The position numbers and the translations under genes were made by a program. From NCBI GenBank assembly GCA_002709505.1, contig PARB01000061.1:1-51628 (forward strand): a stretch of DNA of 51,628 nucleotides, in the 5' to 3' direction. Of the stretch, positions 34,958-44,894 are shown piece by piece. Every line of letters begins with the position of its first letter. Within the stretch, counting starts at the first letter, position 1. The notes under the pieces are model-generated. The model was not told the origin of the DNA, did not search any database, and saw nothing but the letters and a program-made list of their open reading frames with translations. The DNA is from Paracoccaceae bacterium (GTDB taxonomy: Bacteria > Pseudomonadota > Alphaproteobacteria > Rhizobiales > Stappiaceae).

Positions 34958-35476
34958 ATGACAAAGCGAGACATTCTCATCCTGCCGGAGGCGAAGCTGC
35001 GCCTCGTCAGCGATCCCGTGGAGCGGGTCGACGATGCCGTGCGCCAGCTGGCCGACGACATGCTGGAAACCATGTATGCCGCGCCCGGCATCGGGCTGGC
35101 CGCGATCCAGATCGGCGAGCCGAGGCGCATGCTGGTGATGGATGTGGCGCGCGAGGACGAGGATCCCGACCCGATGGTGGTGATCAACCCCGAGATCGTG
35201 TGGGAATCCCCGGAGCTCTCCGTCTATCAGGAAGGCTGCCTGTCCATTCCCGAGTATTATGCGGACGTGGAGCGCCCGGCGCGCATCGGCCTGCGCTTTC
35301 TCGACCGCGAGGGCGCGGAGCGCGAGCTGGAGGCCGACGGGCTGCTCGCCACCTGCCTGCAGCATGAGATCGATCACCTGAACGGCGTGCTGTTCATCGA
35401 TCACATCTCCAAGCTCAAGCGCGACCGGGTGATGAAGAAGTTCCAGAAGCAGGCGCGACTGGCGGATAAGTCTTGA
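34958..35476 (+). CDS. def: Peptide deformylase
   Basis: Removes the formyl group from the initiator methionine of new proteins. The 172-residue metalloenzyme has all three motifs: [10 protein letters not shown] (44-53), EGCLS (92-96, Cys94 a metal ligand) and HEIDH (136-140, two metal ligands plus the catalytic Glu). The frame is open far upstream, opposite rmuC, but the conserved N-terminus starts at ATG 34958. Its substrate is generated by Fmt, encoded 719 bases downstream, with a MarC-like gene between. Confidence 0.96.
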   Translation: MTKRDILILPEAKLRLVSDPVERVDDAVRQLADDMLETMYAAPGIGLAAIQIGEPRRMLVMDVAREDEDPDPMVVINPEIVWESPELSVYQEGCLSIPEYYADVERPARIGLRFLDREGAERELEADGLLATCLQHEIDHLNGVLFIDHISKLKRDRVMKKFQKQARLADKS

Positions 35477-35525
35477 GGATTGCGCCGGCCATGGGCCGGG
35501 CGGTGACGCGCGCGGGGGCGAGGTG

Positions 35526-36161
35526 ATGGAAACAGCCTATTTCCTCAAGGTGTTCGCCGCGCTTTTCGCGATCATGAGTCCGATCGCCAACCTGCCGTTG
35601 TTCCTGTCCCTGACGGCCGACCGGACGCCGGGCGAAGCCCGCAAGGTGGCCGTCACCGTGATTGCCGGTCTGGTCGTCGGCGCGGCGCTGATCCTTCTGA
35701 CCGGCGACCGGCTACTCGGCGTTTTCGGCATCGGTCTGAACGATTTCCGCCTCGCTGGCGGCTTGCTCATCCTGCTGATCGCGCTCTCCATGCTGCATGG
35801 CGGGGAGAGTGCGGCCCACGCGGGCACCGCGCGCGAGAAGGATCATCACAAGGCGGTCGAAAATCCCGGCATCTATCCGCTGACGGTGCCGATCCTGCTC
35901 GGTCCGGGAACCATCTCGACGATCATCGTCTTCAAGCAGCAGGCAAATGGCGCTGCGGAACAGACGGCGGTGGTTGCCGCGATTGCGGCAAGCGTGACCC
36001 TCATCGGGCTGACCTTTCTGGCCGGTCCCGCGCTCGGGCGACTGCTCGGACAGACGGCCATCAGCATCATGAGCCGGATCATGGGAATGATCCTGGCCGC
36101 GATCGCGATGGAAATGATGGTCTCGAGCCTCAGGGCGTTGTGGCCGGGGCTTGCCGGCTGA
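35526..36161 (+). CDS. MarC-family integral membrane protein
   Basis: A 211-residue membrane protein with six predicted helices. FAIMSPIANLPLFLSLT at the N-terminus and GIYPLTVPILLGPGTIST in the middle are MarC family hallmarks. The function of MarC proteins is unknown; early links to multiple antibiotic resistance were not supported. GTG 35523 is an alternative start. It is placed between def and fmt in the same direction (49 and 33 bases apart), so it is probably co-transcribed with them. Confidence 0.9.
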   Translation: METAYFLKVFAALFAIMSPIANLPLFLSLTADRTPGEARKVAVTVIAGLVVGAALILLTGDRLLGVFGIGLNDFRLAGGLLILLIALSMLHGGESAAHAGTAREKDHHKAVENPGIYPLTVPILLGPGTISTIIVFKQQANGAAEQTAVVAAIAASVTLIGLTFLAGPALGRLLGQTAISIMSRIMGMILAAIAMEMMVSSLRALWPGLAG

Positions 36162-36194
36162 CGGCGCACAGACGAGCGAAAGAAGGAAACGCGC

Positions 36195-37142
36195 ATGAGC
36201 TTGCGGATCGTCTTCATGGGAACGCCGGAGTTTTCCGTCCCCACGCTGATGGAAATCGTCGGCCAGGGGCATGATGTCGTCGCCTGCTACACCCAGCCGC
36301 CGCGCAAGGCCGGGCGTGGCATGGAGGAGCGCAAGTCCGCCGTGCATCAGGCGGCCGAAACGCTCGGCATCGAGGTGCGCACGCCGACTTCGCTGAAATC
36401 CGCCGAGGAACAGGCGCGTTTCGCCGAGCTCGACGCCGATGTCGCGGTGGTCGTCGCTTACGGGCTGCTGTTGCCGCAGGCCGTTCTCGACGCGCCGAAA
36501 AACGGCTGCCTCAATCTCCACGCCTCGCTGCTGCCGCGCTGGCGCGGGGCCGCGCCAATCAACCGCGCGATCATGGCCGGCGACCGGGAAACCGGCGTCG
36601 AGGTGATGCGCATGGAAGCCGGTCTCGACACCGGTCCGGTGTGCATGGCCGAACGCGTTGCCATCAACGACGCCATGACGGCGGGCGATCTGCACGACCG
36701 GCTCTCCACGCTCGGCGGCGACCTGATGGTCCGGGCGCTGGCGGCGCTCGCCCGCGGCGGTCTGACCGAAACGCCGCAGGCGGAAGAGGGCGTCACCTAC
36801 GCCCGCAAGCTTGCCAAGTCGGAGACCCGCATCGACTGGACGCAGGCAGCACGTGCCGTGCACGATCACATTCGTGGCCTGTCGCCCTTTCCCGGCGCCT
36901 GGTGCGAGATGGAAATCGGCGGCGCGCGCGAGCGCGTGAAGATCCTGCGCAGCGCCCTCGCCGACGATACGTCGACCACGGGTCCCGGAACGCTGCTTGA
37001 CGCGGAGGACGACCGGCTGGTCGTTGCCTGCGGCGAGGGCGCGGTGCGCCTGCTCCAGCTTCAGCGCGCCGGACGCAAGCCGATGGCCGCCGACGCCTTC
37101 CTGCGCGGCGCGCAGCTTCGCGTCGGCGACGAGATCGCCTAG
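36195..37142 (+). CDS. fmt: Methionyl-tRNA formyltransferase
   Basis: Formylates initiator Met-tRNA using 10-formyl-tetrahydrofolate. The 315-residue protein has the N-terminal formyltransferase fold ([13 protein letters not shown]), the catalytic region [17 protein letters not shown] (about 110-126, Asn and His) and EAGLDTGPV with the catalytic Asp, and a C-terminal tRNA-binding OB domain. A purine-rich AGAAGGAAA precedes the ATG. Functionally paired with def upstream. Confidence 0.96.
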   Translation: MSLRIVFMGTPEFSVPTLMEIVGQGHDVVACYTQPPRKAGRGMEERKSAVHQAAETLGIEVRTPTSLKSAEEQARFAELDADVAVVVAYGLLLPQAVLDAPKNGCLNLHASLLPRWRGAAPINRAIMAGDRETGVEVMRMEAGLDTGPVCMAERVAINDAMTAGDLHDRLSTLGGDLMVRALAALARGGLTETPQAEEGVTYARKLAKSETRIDWTQAARAVHDHIRGLSPFPGAWCEMEIGGARERVKILRSALADDTSTTGPGTLLDAEDDRLVVACGEGAVRLLQLQRAGRKPMAADAFLRGAQLRVGDEIA

Positions 37143-37175
37143 GATCGGAAACGACGCCTCAACCGGACCCTGATC

Positions 37176-37706
37176 ATGACCCGCCATCCCGTCCCAGAAC
37201 CTGTCCTTCGCCCCGTTGCGGAGTCCGATCACGCGGACATCTCGATGCTGCTCGCCGCCGCCTTCGGCCAGGACGCGGAAGCGCGTCTGGTGACGGAACT
37301 CAGGGCCTGCGGCGCGCTGATTCTCGAGCGCGTCTCCGTCGATCCGGACGGCACGCTTGAGGGCTATGTCGCCTTTTCCCGGGTCACCGGCGCGGGTGCG
37401 GCGCACCGTCTTGCCATCTCCTGTCTGGCGCCCGTCGCGGTGCGGCCCGACCGGCAGCGCAGCGGCGTCGGCACGCAACTGATCGCGGCGGCACTTGAGG
37501 AGCTGCGCAGCCAGGGCGAGGACCTCGTGCTGGTTCTCGGACCGCCGTCCTACTATCCGCGCTTCGGCTTCGATGCCGGGCTGGCGGCGAAGGTCGCCGC
37601 CCCCTTTGCCGGCACGGCCTTTCAGGCGCTCGCCCTGAGCGAAGACGCGCCAGCCGCCATGCCCATCGAGGTCGATTTCGCCACGCCCTTCCAGGCCTTC
37701 GACTGA
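37176..37706 (+). CDS. GNAT-family N-acetyltransferase
   Basis: A 176-residue acetyl-CoA-dependent acyltransferase of the YhbS-like group. The acetyl-CoA site is VAVRPDRQRSGVGTQLI (about residues 87-103; R/Q-x-x-G-x-G/A), and LVLGPPSYYPRFGFDAG is the typical following segment. Substrate unknown. It is between fmt and truA with gaps of 33 and 18 bases, likely in the same transcript. Confidence 0.88.
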   Translation: MTRHPVPEPVLRPVAESDHADISMLLAAAFGQDAEARLVTELRACGALILERVSVDPDGTLEGYVAFSRVTGAGAAHRLAISCLAPVAVRPDRQRSGVGTQLIAAALEELRSQGEDLVLVLGPPSYYPRFGFDAGLAAKVAAPFAGTAFQALALSEDAPAAMPIEVDFATPFQAFD

Positions 37707-37724
37707 CCAGCGCACCGGGAAGCC

Positions 37725-38552
37725 ATGCCCCGCTACAAGATTACCGTCGATTATGACGGCCGCCCCTTCGTCGGCTGGCAGCGCCAGGACAATGGCCCCT
37801 CGGTCCAGGCGGTCATCGAGCGCGCCATCCGCGCCTTTTCCGGCGAGACGGTTACCATCGGCGGCGCGGGGCGCACCGATTCCGGCGTGCATGCGCTCGG
37901 CCAGGTGGCGCATCTCGATCTGGAAAAGGACTGGCCGGCGGCGACCGTGCTCGGCGCGCTGAACTTCCACTGTCAGCCCGACCCGGTGGCGCTGCTCGAT
38001 TGCGAGAAGATGCATGACGGCTTCGACGCGCGGTTTTCCGCGATCCGCCGGCACTACCGCTACCGGATCGCCAACCGCCTGGCGCCGCTCACCCACGACC
38101 GGGGCCTCGCCTGGCACGTGAAGAAGCCGCTTGACGCCGACGCCATGCATGAGGCGGCGCAGGTCTTCGTCGGCCATCACGACTTCACCACCTTTCGCCA
38201 CACCCGCTGTCAGGCGAAGAGCCCGTGGAAGACGCTGGAGGCGTTTCGCGTCTGGCGCGACGGCGAGACGGTGATCGCGGAATGCAGCTCGCGCTCCTTC
38301 CTGCACAACCAGGTGCGCTCCATGGTCGGAACGCTCAGGCTGGTCGGCGACGGCCGTTGGACGACCGAGGACGTGGCCGCGGCACTTCAGGCGCGCGACC
38401 GCGAGGCCTGCGGGCCGGTCGCACCGCCCGACGGGCTCTATCTCACCCGCGTCGACTATCGTTCGGCGGAAGAAGACCGCGCATCGCGCGCGGCCTGGCT
38501 TGCCGAGGCCGCGGCCGCCGATGGCGCCGAAGACGATCGAGCCGAAGACTAG
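37725..38552 (+). CDS. truA: tRNA pseudouridine(38-40) synthase
   Basis: Makes pseudouridine at positions 38-40 in the anticodon arm of tRNAs. The 275-residue protein carries the catalytic Asp52 in [14 protein letters not shown] and conserved [13 protein letters not shown] near the end. It extends about 15 Ala/Asp/Glu-rich residues past the usual C-terminus. It is last in the def-fmt-truA set, and its stop overlaps the convergent DUF2189 gene by 4 bases. Confidence 0.96.
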   Translation: MPRYKITVDYDGRPFVGWQRQDNGPSVQAVIERAIRAFSGETVTIGGAGRTDSGVHALGQVAHLDLEKDWPAATVLGALNFHCQPDPVALLDCEKMHDGFDARFSAIRRHYRYRIANRLAPLTHDRGLAWHVKKPLDADAMHEAAQVFVGHHDFTTFRHTRCQAKSPWKTLEAFRVWRDGETVIAECSSRSFLHNQVRSMVGTLRLVGDGRWTTEDVAAALQARDREACGPVAPPDGLYLTRVDYRSAEEDRASRAAWLAEAAAADGAEDDRAED

Positions 38553-39382
38553 CTCGCGGAGGTGTCCTCGCCCGGCTGCGGTTCGGGCACCAGCTTGCGG
38601 TAGAGATGCCAGGTGGTGTGGCCGAGCACCGGCAGCGTGACGAGCAGGCCGGCGAAGACCGGCAGCATCGACAGGAGCATCGTCACGGTGATGATGAGCG
38701 CCCAGCCGATCATCGGCGCCGGGCTGGTGACCACCGCGCGCACGCTGGTGATCATCGCGGTGATGAAATCGACCTCCCGGTCGAGCAGCATCGGGAAGGA
38801 CACCACTGTCAGCGAGAACAGCACGATGGACAGCGCCGCGCCGACGATGTTGCCGATCAACAGGAACATCAGACCTTCCGGCGTGGTCACCACCACCTCG
38901 ACGAAGGCGGAGAAGCTGGCGAAGGACTGGAAGCCCAGGAACAGCGCCAGCAGCAGCCGCACCTGATACATCCACATGATCTGGACGAACAGCACGACGA
39001 AGGCCATCCACGCCAGCTCGCGCCGTCGCTGCGCCCAAATCACGGCGAGCACGCCGTACCAGTCGAGCGGCTCGCCGTTTTCCAGCCGGCGGCTGACCTC
39101 ATAAAGGCCGACGGCCACAAACGGGCCGATCAGGCCGAAGGCGATGGCGAGCGGATAGCTCAGATAGCTCATGTGCAGCGCGGAAGCCGTCAGCAGCACG
39201 AAAATGCCGCCAAGCGCGTAGACGCCGCCGAAGAACAGGCCGAAGCGCGGCGCCTTGCGGAAATCGCGCATGCCTTCGCCAAGCGCATCGACGATGGCGT
39301 CGAAGCCGATGGCATTGACCCGTGTCGGGTCGGGCCGGCGTTCGAATGTGTCGTCCTGGGCCGCGCCGTCGCTGCTCGTCAT
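38549..39382 (-). CDS. DUF2189 family integral membrane protein
   Basis: A 277-residue membrane protein with about six helices (from about 48 to 250). It resembles the DUF2189 family, whose function is unknown; [20 protein letters not shown] before the first helix and [18 protein letters not shown] are typical. GGAGG lies 7 bases before ATG 39382. It converges with truA by a 4-base overlap and lies downstream of another membrane protein gene on the same strand. Confidence 0.75.
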   Translation of the reverse strand: MTSSDGAAQDDTFERRPDPTRVNAIGFDAIVDALGEGMRDFRKAPRFGLFFGGVYALGGIFVLLTASALHMSYLSYPLAIAFGLIGPFVAVGLYEVSRRLENGEPLDWYGVLAVIWAQRRRELAWMAFVVLFVQIMWMYQVRLLLALFLGFQSFASFSAFVEVVVTTPEGLMFLLIGNIVGAALSIVLFSLTVVSFPMLLDREVDFITAMITSVRAVVTSPAPMIGWALIITVTMLLSMLPVFAGLLVTLPVLGHTTWHLYRKLVPEPQPGEDTSAS

Positions 39383-39477
39383 GGGGTGTCCTCCGCAAAC
39401 TGTTCTTGTGTCTGGCGCTACAATGCCACCGCCGGAGGGCGTCGAACAGTCGGAGAGTTTCGGATGCGGAGAGGTCA

Positions 39478-40071
39478 GACCCCGATGCCGTAGAGCCGCG
39501 CGATGGCTTCGCCGATCACCATGCCGAGCACAAACTCCAGGGCAACGAGGCTCGCGGCCAGGCCGAAGGAGCACTCGAGTGCGGCCCGCGTGACGATGTA
39601 GCGATAGCGCAGGAAGACGAAGACGATCGTGAGAAGCCCGAGAAGGTGCAGGGAGGAGCCGATCAGGCCGAAGTAGAACGCGGCGAAGAGCGGTGTCACG
39701 ATCAGCGCCATCAGGAACTGCGACCAGTTGCGCAGAACGACGAAGGTTACATATCTGTCGGCGATGCCGAGCATTCCGGCGAAGGGCATCAGCGCCAGCG
39801 GAAACAGGAACCAGTCGACGACAAGCGCGAGGTAGCCGGCGGTCGCGAAATCGGCGAACTCCGGAAGGGCTTGATGCGTCAGTTCGATCCGGGTGAGCTC
39901 ATAGTCGGAAAACGTGACGATCACATAGAAAAGCATGATCGGCACGATCAGCTGGAAGGACCGCCAGAAGCCGGAGATCGAGACATCAAAGAAGGCGAGA
40001 TCGAGCGGACGGTTGAGAAACAGATCCCAGGCGCCTTTCGATGAAAGGCGGATTTCTGCAAGGCTGAGCAT
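39478..40071 (-). CDS. Uncharacterised membrane protein
   Basis: A 197-residue protein with about five hydrophobic helices (about 38-55, 73-100, 113-135, 140-155 and 165-190). It starts MLSLAEIRLSSKGAWDLF and contains FFDVSISGFWRSF before the first helix. I do not recognise a defined family; it faintly recalls YIP1-type membrane proteins, and that should be treated as a guess. It lies between dapE and the DUF2189 gene on the same strand (33 and 95 bases). Confidence 0.75.
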
Positions 40072-40104
40072 GATGTCGTCCTGAAGGTGGCCTTGAGAAA
40101 AATC

Positions 40105-41277
40105 TCAGGCCGCTGAAAAATAGCTGTCCAGAAACCGGCGATAGATTGCGGCCAGACGGTCGAGATCGGCCGTGGCCACCCGTTCGTCGATCTTGTGCAT
40201 GGTCTGTCCGACGAGACCGAACTCGACGACAGGGCAATAATTCTTGATGAAACGCGCGTCGGAGGTGCCGCCGCCGGTCGACAATTCCGGCCGGCGTCCA
40301 GTCTCCGCTTCCACCGCCTCGCTCAGCGCATCGATCAGCGCCGCGTCATGGGTCAGGAAGCTGTCGCTGGAATCGGGGGCGAAGTCGAGGCTCCAGTCGC
40401 AGGAAAGCCCTGACACATCCGACAGCGCCTGCCGCAGCTTGGCGCGCAGGCTCTCGACCGACCAGATGTCGTTGAAACGCACGTTGAAGCGCGCTTGCGC
40501 CTGGCGCGGGATCACATTGGTCGCCGTGTTGCCGATGTCGATGGTGGTGATTTCCAGGTTCGACGGCTGGAAGCGCTCGTTGCCTTCATCAAGCGTGAGG
40601 GCCTGAAGCGCACCGAGCAGGGAGAGCAGGTCCGGCACCGGGTTCTTCGCCAGATGCGGATAGGCGACATGGCCCTGCACGCCGGTGACCGTCACGGTGC
40701 CGGTGAGCGATCCGCGCCGGCCGACCTTGATGGCGTCGCCGAGCGCGTCCGGATTGGTCGGTTCGCCGACGATACAGGCATCGAAGACATGCCCCTGCGC
40801 CTTTGCCCAGTCGAGCAGTTTCACCGTGCCGTTGATCGCCGGGCCTTCCTCGTCGCCCGTGATCAGGAAGGAAAGCGTGCCGGGGATCCTGCCGTCATGA
40901 GCGGCGACGAAATCGAGCGCCGCAGCCGCAAAGGCTGCGATCCCGCCCTTCATGTCGACCGCGCCGCGCCCGTAGAGCACGCCGTCGACGATCTCGCCGG
41001 AAAACGGCGGATGCGCCCAGGCGTCCTGATCGCCGGCCGGCACGACGTCGGTGTGCCCGGCGAAGACGAAATGCGGTGCGCCGGAGCCGATGGTGGCGAA
41101 GAGGTTTTCCACGTCCGGCGTGTTGTCGTCGCGAAACACCATGCGGCTCACGGTGAAGCCGGCCGCCTCCAGCCGCGCTTCCAGCAGCGCCAGCGCGCCG
41201 CCTTCCGCCGGTGTCACCGAGGGGCAGCGCAACAGGTCGCGGGCAAGGCTGACGGCGGGCGAAGGCGACTGGGTCAT
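40105..41277 (-). CDS. dapE: Succinyl-diaminopimelate desuccinylase
   Basis: Removes succinate from N-succinyl-LL-diaminopimelate in lysine and murein precursor synthesis. A 390-residue M20 di-zinc hydrolase with [12 protein letters not shown] (zinc His and Asp), [11 protein letters not shown], the catalytic Glu in [19 protein letters not shown] and the C-terminal zinc His in [10 protein letters not shown]. It lies downstream of dapD with a small DUF805 gene between; the three probably form one operon. Confidence 0.96.
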   Translation of the reverse strand: MTQSPSPAVSLARDLLRCPSVTPAEGGALALLEARLEAAGFTVSRMVFRDDNTPDVENLFATIGSGAPHFVFAGHTDVVPAGDQDAWAHPPFSGEIVDGVLYGRGAVDMKGGIAAFAAAALDFVAAHDGRIPGTLSFLITGDEEGPAINGTVKLLDWAKAQGHVFDACIVGEPTNPDALGDAIKVGRRGSLTGTVTVTGVQGHVAYPHLAKNPVPDLLSLLGALQALTLDEGNERFQPSNLEITTIDIGNTATNVIPRQAQARFNVRFNDIWSVESLRAKLRQALSDVSGLSCDWSLDFAPDSSDSFLTHDAALIDALSEAVEAETGRRPELSTGGGTSDARFIKNYCPVVEFGLVGQTMHKIDERVATADLDRLAAIYRRFLDSYFSAA

Positions 41278-41314
41278 GGGCGGTCGGTCCGGATGCGGGG
41301 CGCGAGGGACGGGG

Positions 41315-41743
41315 TCAGGTCGGGCGTTTCCAGCGGCTGTTCGGTCCCGGCCCGTAGGCGTTGGGTCCGTCCTGTCCGGGGATCAGGCCAAGGCCGACGA
41401 TGAATGCCAGATTGATGCCCGGCACGAAGACGAAGATGGCGAGAAATCCGGTCAGGCCGCGATCCTGCAGCCGCTTGATCACCAGCGCCAGTTCCACCCA
41501 CTGAAAGACGATCAGCATGATCGGCATCAGCGGGTTGGCTTCGATAAAGGAGGTCATCGCCTCCGGCAGCGGCGTGTCCGGCGTGATCTGCGCATCGCGC
41601 AGCCAGACGGTGATCGCGATGGCGAAAAACGTCCAGACCAGCGCGAAGGAGAGCCAGTAGGGCTCGCGCGAGATGCGGCCGATCGGATTGAAGAACAGCC
41701 AGACCAGGCTTTGAGGTCCGGGATGGGGAACGGGTGCGGACAT
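41315..41743 (-). CDS. DUF805 family membrane protein
   Basis: A 142-residue small membrane protein with three or four helices. [14 protein letters not shown] near the N-terminus is the DUF805 signature (normally GRxxRxxYW), and the tail [18 protein letters not shown] is also typical. Function unknown. It sits between dapD and dapE (gaps 119 and 37 bases), so it may be co-expressed with them. Confidence 0.88.
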   Translation of the reverse strand: MSAPVPHPGPQSLVWLFFNPIGRISREPYWLSFALVWTFFAIAITVWLRDAQITPDTPLPEAMTSFIEANPLMPIMLIVFQWVELALVIKRLQDRGLTGFLAIFVFVPGINLAFIVGLGLIPGQDGPNAYGPGPNSRWKRPT

Positions 41744-41819
41744 GGGGTCCCTTGCGCAAGCGGGCGGATTGCCGGGGCGGGCGGCGGCCTTCCGGTCACC
41801 CCATCAGGTAGGCCGTCCA

Positions 41820-41841
41820 CCGCCGGCAATCAAGCCGGCGG
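41820..41841 (-). terminator. GC hairpin just after dapD, no U-run
   Basis: CCGCCGGC (41820-41827) and GCCGGCGG (41834-41841) form a perfect 8-bp stem with a 6-base loop, 21 bases past the dapD stop. No T-run follows on the minus strand, so it may be only a pause or an RNA-stabilising hairpin. Confidence 0.3.
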
Positions 41842-41862
41842 CGGAGATGGCGGATCAGCGCG

Positions 41863-42720
41863 TCAGGCGCGCAGCAGCTCGTTGATCGAGGTCTTGGAGC
41901 GGGTCTTCTCGTCGACGCGCTTGACGATCACGGCGCAGTAGAGGTTCGGGCCCGGCTCGCCGTTCGGCATCGGCTTGCCCGGCATGGTGCCGGCGACGAC
42001 GACCGAATAGGGCGGTACTTCCCCGTAGAAGACCTCGCCGGTGGCGCGGTCGACGATCTTGGTCGACTGGCCGATGTAGACGCCCATGCCGAGCACGGAG
42101 CCCTCGCGCACGATGCAGCCCTCGACGACTTCGGAACGCGCGCCGATGAAGCAATTGTCCTCGATGATCACCGGGCCGGCCTGCAGCGGCTCCAGCACGC
42201 CGCCGATGCCGACGCCGCCAGACAGGTGCACGCCCTTGCCGATCTGGGCGCAGGAGCCGACGGTCGCCCATGTGTCGACCATCGTGCCCTCGTCGACGAA
42301 GGCGCCGAGGTTGACGAAGGAGGGCATCAGCACGACGTCGCGGCCGATATGGGCGGAGCGGCGCACGATGCAGCCGGGAACCGCGCGGAAGCCGGCGGTC
42401 TCGAAGTCGACGCCACGCCAGCCGTCGAATTTCGACGGCACCTTGTCCCACCAGGTCGCGTCGCCCGGTCCGCCCTTGATCACTTCCATCGGGTTGAGCC
42501 GGAAGGAGAGCAGCACCGCCTTCTTCAGCCACTGGTTCACGACCCAGTCGCCGTCGCGCTTCTCGGCGACGCGCGCCTGACCGCGGTCGAGCAGGTCGAG
42601 CGCCGTGTTAACGGCATCGCGGATCTCGCCGGTCGTATGCGCGTCGATCTTGGCGCGATCCTCGAAGGCGGCATCGATGATGGCGGCCAGTTTCGACTGG
42701 TCGGTATGGGCTGTGTTCAT
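41863..42720 (-). CDS. dapD: Tetrahydrodipicolinate N-succinyltransferase
   Basis: Succinylates tetrahydrodipicolinate, the step before the aminotransferase and DapE in the succinylase branch to lysine and diaminopimelate. The 285-residue protein has an N-terminal helical domain ([10 protein letters not shown]), a left-handed beta helix of hexapeptide repeats from about residue 110 ([20 protein letters not shown]) and [23 protein letters not shown] 42720 has a CGGAG-like site upstream; longer in-frame starts are not supported by family length. Confidence 0.96.
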   Translation of the reverse strand: MNTAHTDQSKLAAIIDAAFEDRAKIDAHTTGEIRDAVNTALDLLDRGQARVAEKRDGDWVVNQWLKKAVLLSFRLNPMEVIKGGPGDATWWDKVPSKFDGWRGVDFETAGFRAVPGCIVRRSAHIGRDVVLMPSFVNLGAFVDEGTMVDTWATVGSCAQIGKGVHLSGGVGIGGVLEPLQAGPVIIEDNCFIGARSEVVEGCIVREGSVLGMGVYIGQSTKIVDRATGEVFYGEVPPYSVVVAGTMPGKPMPNGEPGPNLYCAVIVKRVDEKTRSKTSINELLRA

Positions 42721-42866
42721 GCGCGCGAAACTCCGGGCTGAATTCGTGGGATGAATGCGGGTTTTGAGCCAAATTCTGTCGGCGCGACCTAAGCCTTGCC
42801 GACCCGCGAAGTCAAGGCCGGGCAGGCGGTGGTGCAGCGCGCGCGGGTCGCGTGCGCAAGCCTCGA

Positions 42867-43424
42867 TCATCCGGCCCGGCGAGTCATGTCGAGCAGCAGG
42901 GATCGCAGCCCCTGTCGCTCGGCCAGCGGTGCCCCGGTCAGATCGGCGAGCCAGATCCCGTCCGCCGCGGCCCGGACGGCGGCCAGTTGCACGCCCTCGT
43001 CGGTGGTCCGGTGCCGGTCGAGCCGCGCCTCGTACCAGCGCGCCCACAAGGCGCGCAGCTCCGCATCGGCCAGCATCGAGACATAGAGCGCGGCCCAGTG
43101 CCCGCCGCTCTGGGGCGGGGTCATGTCGAAAACGGACAGCAGATAGGCGCGGGTGAAGCTGCCATGCGGCTCGGGGTCGGCGGCGATGCGCGCGTCTAGA
43201 TCGCGGTCGAGCGTCTCGAGAAGTTCCGCGAACACTGCATCGACGAGGGCCTGCTTGCTGGGAAAATGGTGCATGAAGCCGCCCTTGGTGACGCCGGCGG
43301 CCTCCGCCACGGCCTGCACGGTGACCGCCGCAAGCCCCTGCTCGACGGCAAGCCGCGCGGCTTCGTCGAGAAGCGCGCGGCGCACCTTTTCCGGTTCCTT
43401 CTTGCGGGTGTGGGCGTTCGTCAT
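42867..43424 (-). CDS. TetR-family repressor, likely of the adjacent SMR gene
   Basis: A 185-residue regulator with the TetR helix-turn-helix [19 protein letters not shown] (about 36-54), followed by a ligand-binding domain (TetR_C-like ending in [17 protein letters not shown]). Its start lies 1 base after the SMR gene stop, so the two form one transcript. A palindrome in the promoter of that transcript (43828-43841) is a likely operator, giving autoregulated efflux. The inducer is unknown, probably a cationic or aromatic compound. Confidence 0.9.
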   Translation of the reverse strand: MTNAHTRKKEPEKVRRALLDEAARLAVEQGLAAVTVQAVAEAAGVTKGGFMHHFPSKQALVDAVFAELLETLDRDLDARIAADPEPHGSFTRAYLLSVFDMTPPQSGGHWAALYVSMLADAELRALWARWYEARLDRHRTTDEGVQLAAVRAAADGIWLADLTGAPLAERQGLRSLLLDMTRRAG

Positions 43425-43425
43425 G

Positions 43426-43770
43426 TCAATGCGCCGCGCTTTTCGAAAAGACGTTGATGACGATGACGCCGGCCACGATCAGTCCCATCCCGACAAGAGC
43501 GGCCGCATCCAGCGCGAAGCGGAAGACCACGACGCCGATCAGCGCCGTCAGCACCACGCCGATGCCGGACCAGATGGCATAGGCGACGCCGAGCGGAATC
43601 GCTTTCAGCGCCTGCGACAGGAAGAACAGCGCGGCCAGGAAGCAGACCGCCATGCCGATGGTCGGGCCAAGCCGCGAGAATTGCTCGCTTTTCTGCAGCA
43701 GCGAGGATCCCGTGACCTCGAAGAGGATGGCGACGAGAAGCGACCCATAGGCAATCGTAAGCGGTGACAT
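43426..43770 (-). CDS. Small multidrug resistance (SMR) efflux protein
   Basis: A 114-residue four-helix membrane exporter of the EmrE/SugE family. The essential Glu18 is in ILFEVTGSSLLQKSE, and YAIWSGIGVVLTALIG is the conserved third/fourth-helix stretch. It works as an antiparallel or parallel dimer exchanging protons for cationic drugs or guanidinium. ATG 43770 starts the family N-terminus. It is co-transcribed with the downstream TetR gene. Confidence 0.92.
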   Translation of the reverse strand: MSPLTIAYGSLLVAILFEVTGSSLLQKSEQFSRLGPTIGMAVCFLAALFFLSQALKAIPLGVAYAIWSGIGVVLTALIGVVVFRFALDAAALVGMGLIVAGVIVINVFSKSAAH

Positions 43771-43822
43771 GACAAACACCCTGAACAAACACCCCGACCG
43801 GGCGGGAAAGGACTGGATACAA

Positions 43823-43851
43823 AAGATACCAAACGTTCGGTTTGTAAACAA
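43823..43851 (-). promoter_or_regulatory. SMR-TetR promoter with overlapping TetR operator
   Basis: On the minus strand a -35 TTGTTT (43846-43851) and a -10 TATCTT (43823-43828) are separated by 17 bases. The spacer contains the near-perfect palindrome ACCAAACGTTCGGT (43828-43841, one mismatched pair), of the kind bound by TetR regulators. A repressor there would block RNA polymerase. Confidence 0.6.
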
Positions 43852-43960
43852 GGCTGTCGGTCCGGACTTTGGTGCGATGCGCAACTCCGTCCTGCGGTGC
43901 GGCCGGCACGCGCGGATTCGCGCTACCGCCTGCACCGGCCATGCTGTATGTGCGGGTGCC

Positions 43961-44866
43961 ATGGAACTCTGGATCCCGATCACCATCTTCGCAGCCTTTT
44001 GCCAGAACGCGCGCTCGGCGTTGCAAAAGCATTTGAAGGGCCGGCTCGGCACGACCGGCGCCACCTTCGTGCGCTTCGGCTATGGCTTCCCCTTCGCGCT
44101 AGCCTATCTGGCCGTGCTGCACGCCGGCTTTGGCTACGCGTTGCCCTCGCCGGGCGCGGAATTCTGGGCCATCGGGGCTGCGGGCGGGCTGGCGCAGATC
44201 GCCGCGACCTTCCTGCTGGTGCATCTGTTCAGCTACCGCAACTTCGTGGTCGGCACCGCCTATTCCAAGACCGAGCCGGTGCAGGCGGCCGTCTTCGGGC
44301 TGGTGTTCCTCGGCGAGACCGTGACCGCGATGGCCGCTTTCGCGATCGCCATCGGCGTCGCCGGCGTGGTGATGATCTCGCTCGCCGGCCAGCGCGTCGG
44401 GGTGAGGAGCGTTCTTGCCGCGCTCACCGGTCGTCCGGCGCTGATCGGTCTCGCGTCGGCGGCGCTCTTCGGGGTTTCGGCGGTCTGCGTGCGCGGAGCG
44501 TCGCTGTCGCTCGGCGGGCCGAATTTCCTGATGCAGGCCGGTTTCACGCTGGCCTATGTCACCGTGTTCCAGACCCTGGCGATGGCGCTCTGGATGATCT
44601 GGCGCGAGCCGGACCAACTGGCCGCGAGCCTTGCAAGCTGGCGGACCGCGGTCTGGGTCGGCCTGTCGGGGGTTGCCGGCTCCGCCGGCTGGTTCACGGC
44701 AATGACCCTGCAGCAGGTCGCCTATGTGCGTGCGCTCGCCCAGATCGAGCTGGTCTTCACCTTTCTCGTCTCCTGGCTCGTCTTCCATGAGCGCGTTCGC
44801 ACGGCCGAGGCCGCGGGCGCGCTGCTGATCGTCGCCGGCATCGTGGTGCTGCTTCTGGGCGTGTGA
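43961..44866 (+). CDS. EamA/DMT-type membrane transporter
   Basis: A 301-residue drug/metabolite transporter-superfamily protein with ten helices in two EamA repeats (about 1-140 and 150-300). SYRNFVVGTAYSKTEPVQAA and the C-terminal LAQIELVFTFLVSWLVFHE are typical repeat ends. It probably exports or imports a small metabolite; the substrate is unknown. ATG 43961 begins the first helix; an open frame upstream crosses the SMR promoter and is not used. Divergent from the SMR gene and convergent with phnA. Confidence 0.88.
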   Translation: MELWIPITIFAAFCQNARSALQKHLKGRLGTTGATFVRFGYGFPFALAYLAVLHAGFGYALPSPGAEFWAIGAAGGLAQIAATFLLVHLFSYRNFVVGTAYSKTEPVQAAVFGLVFLGETVTAMAAFAIAIGVAGVVMISLAGQRVGVRSVLAALTGRPALIGLASAALFGVSAVCVRGASLSLGGPNFLMQAGFTLAYVTVFQTLAMALWMIWREPDQLAASLASWRTAVWVGLSGVAGSAGWFTAMTLQQVAYVRALAQIELVFTFLVSWLVFHERVRTAEAAGALLIVAGIVVLLLGV

Positions 44867-44894
44867 CGCGCGGCGCGCAGGGGCGGGGCTGCAA

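Noticed and set aside
35712..39038. A 1108-codon open frame on the minus strand across marC-like, fmt, GNAT and truA
   Set aside because: Same reason: it shadows four confident genes and has no recognisable domain.
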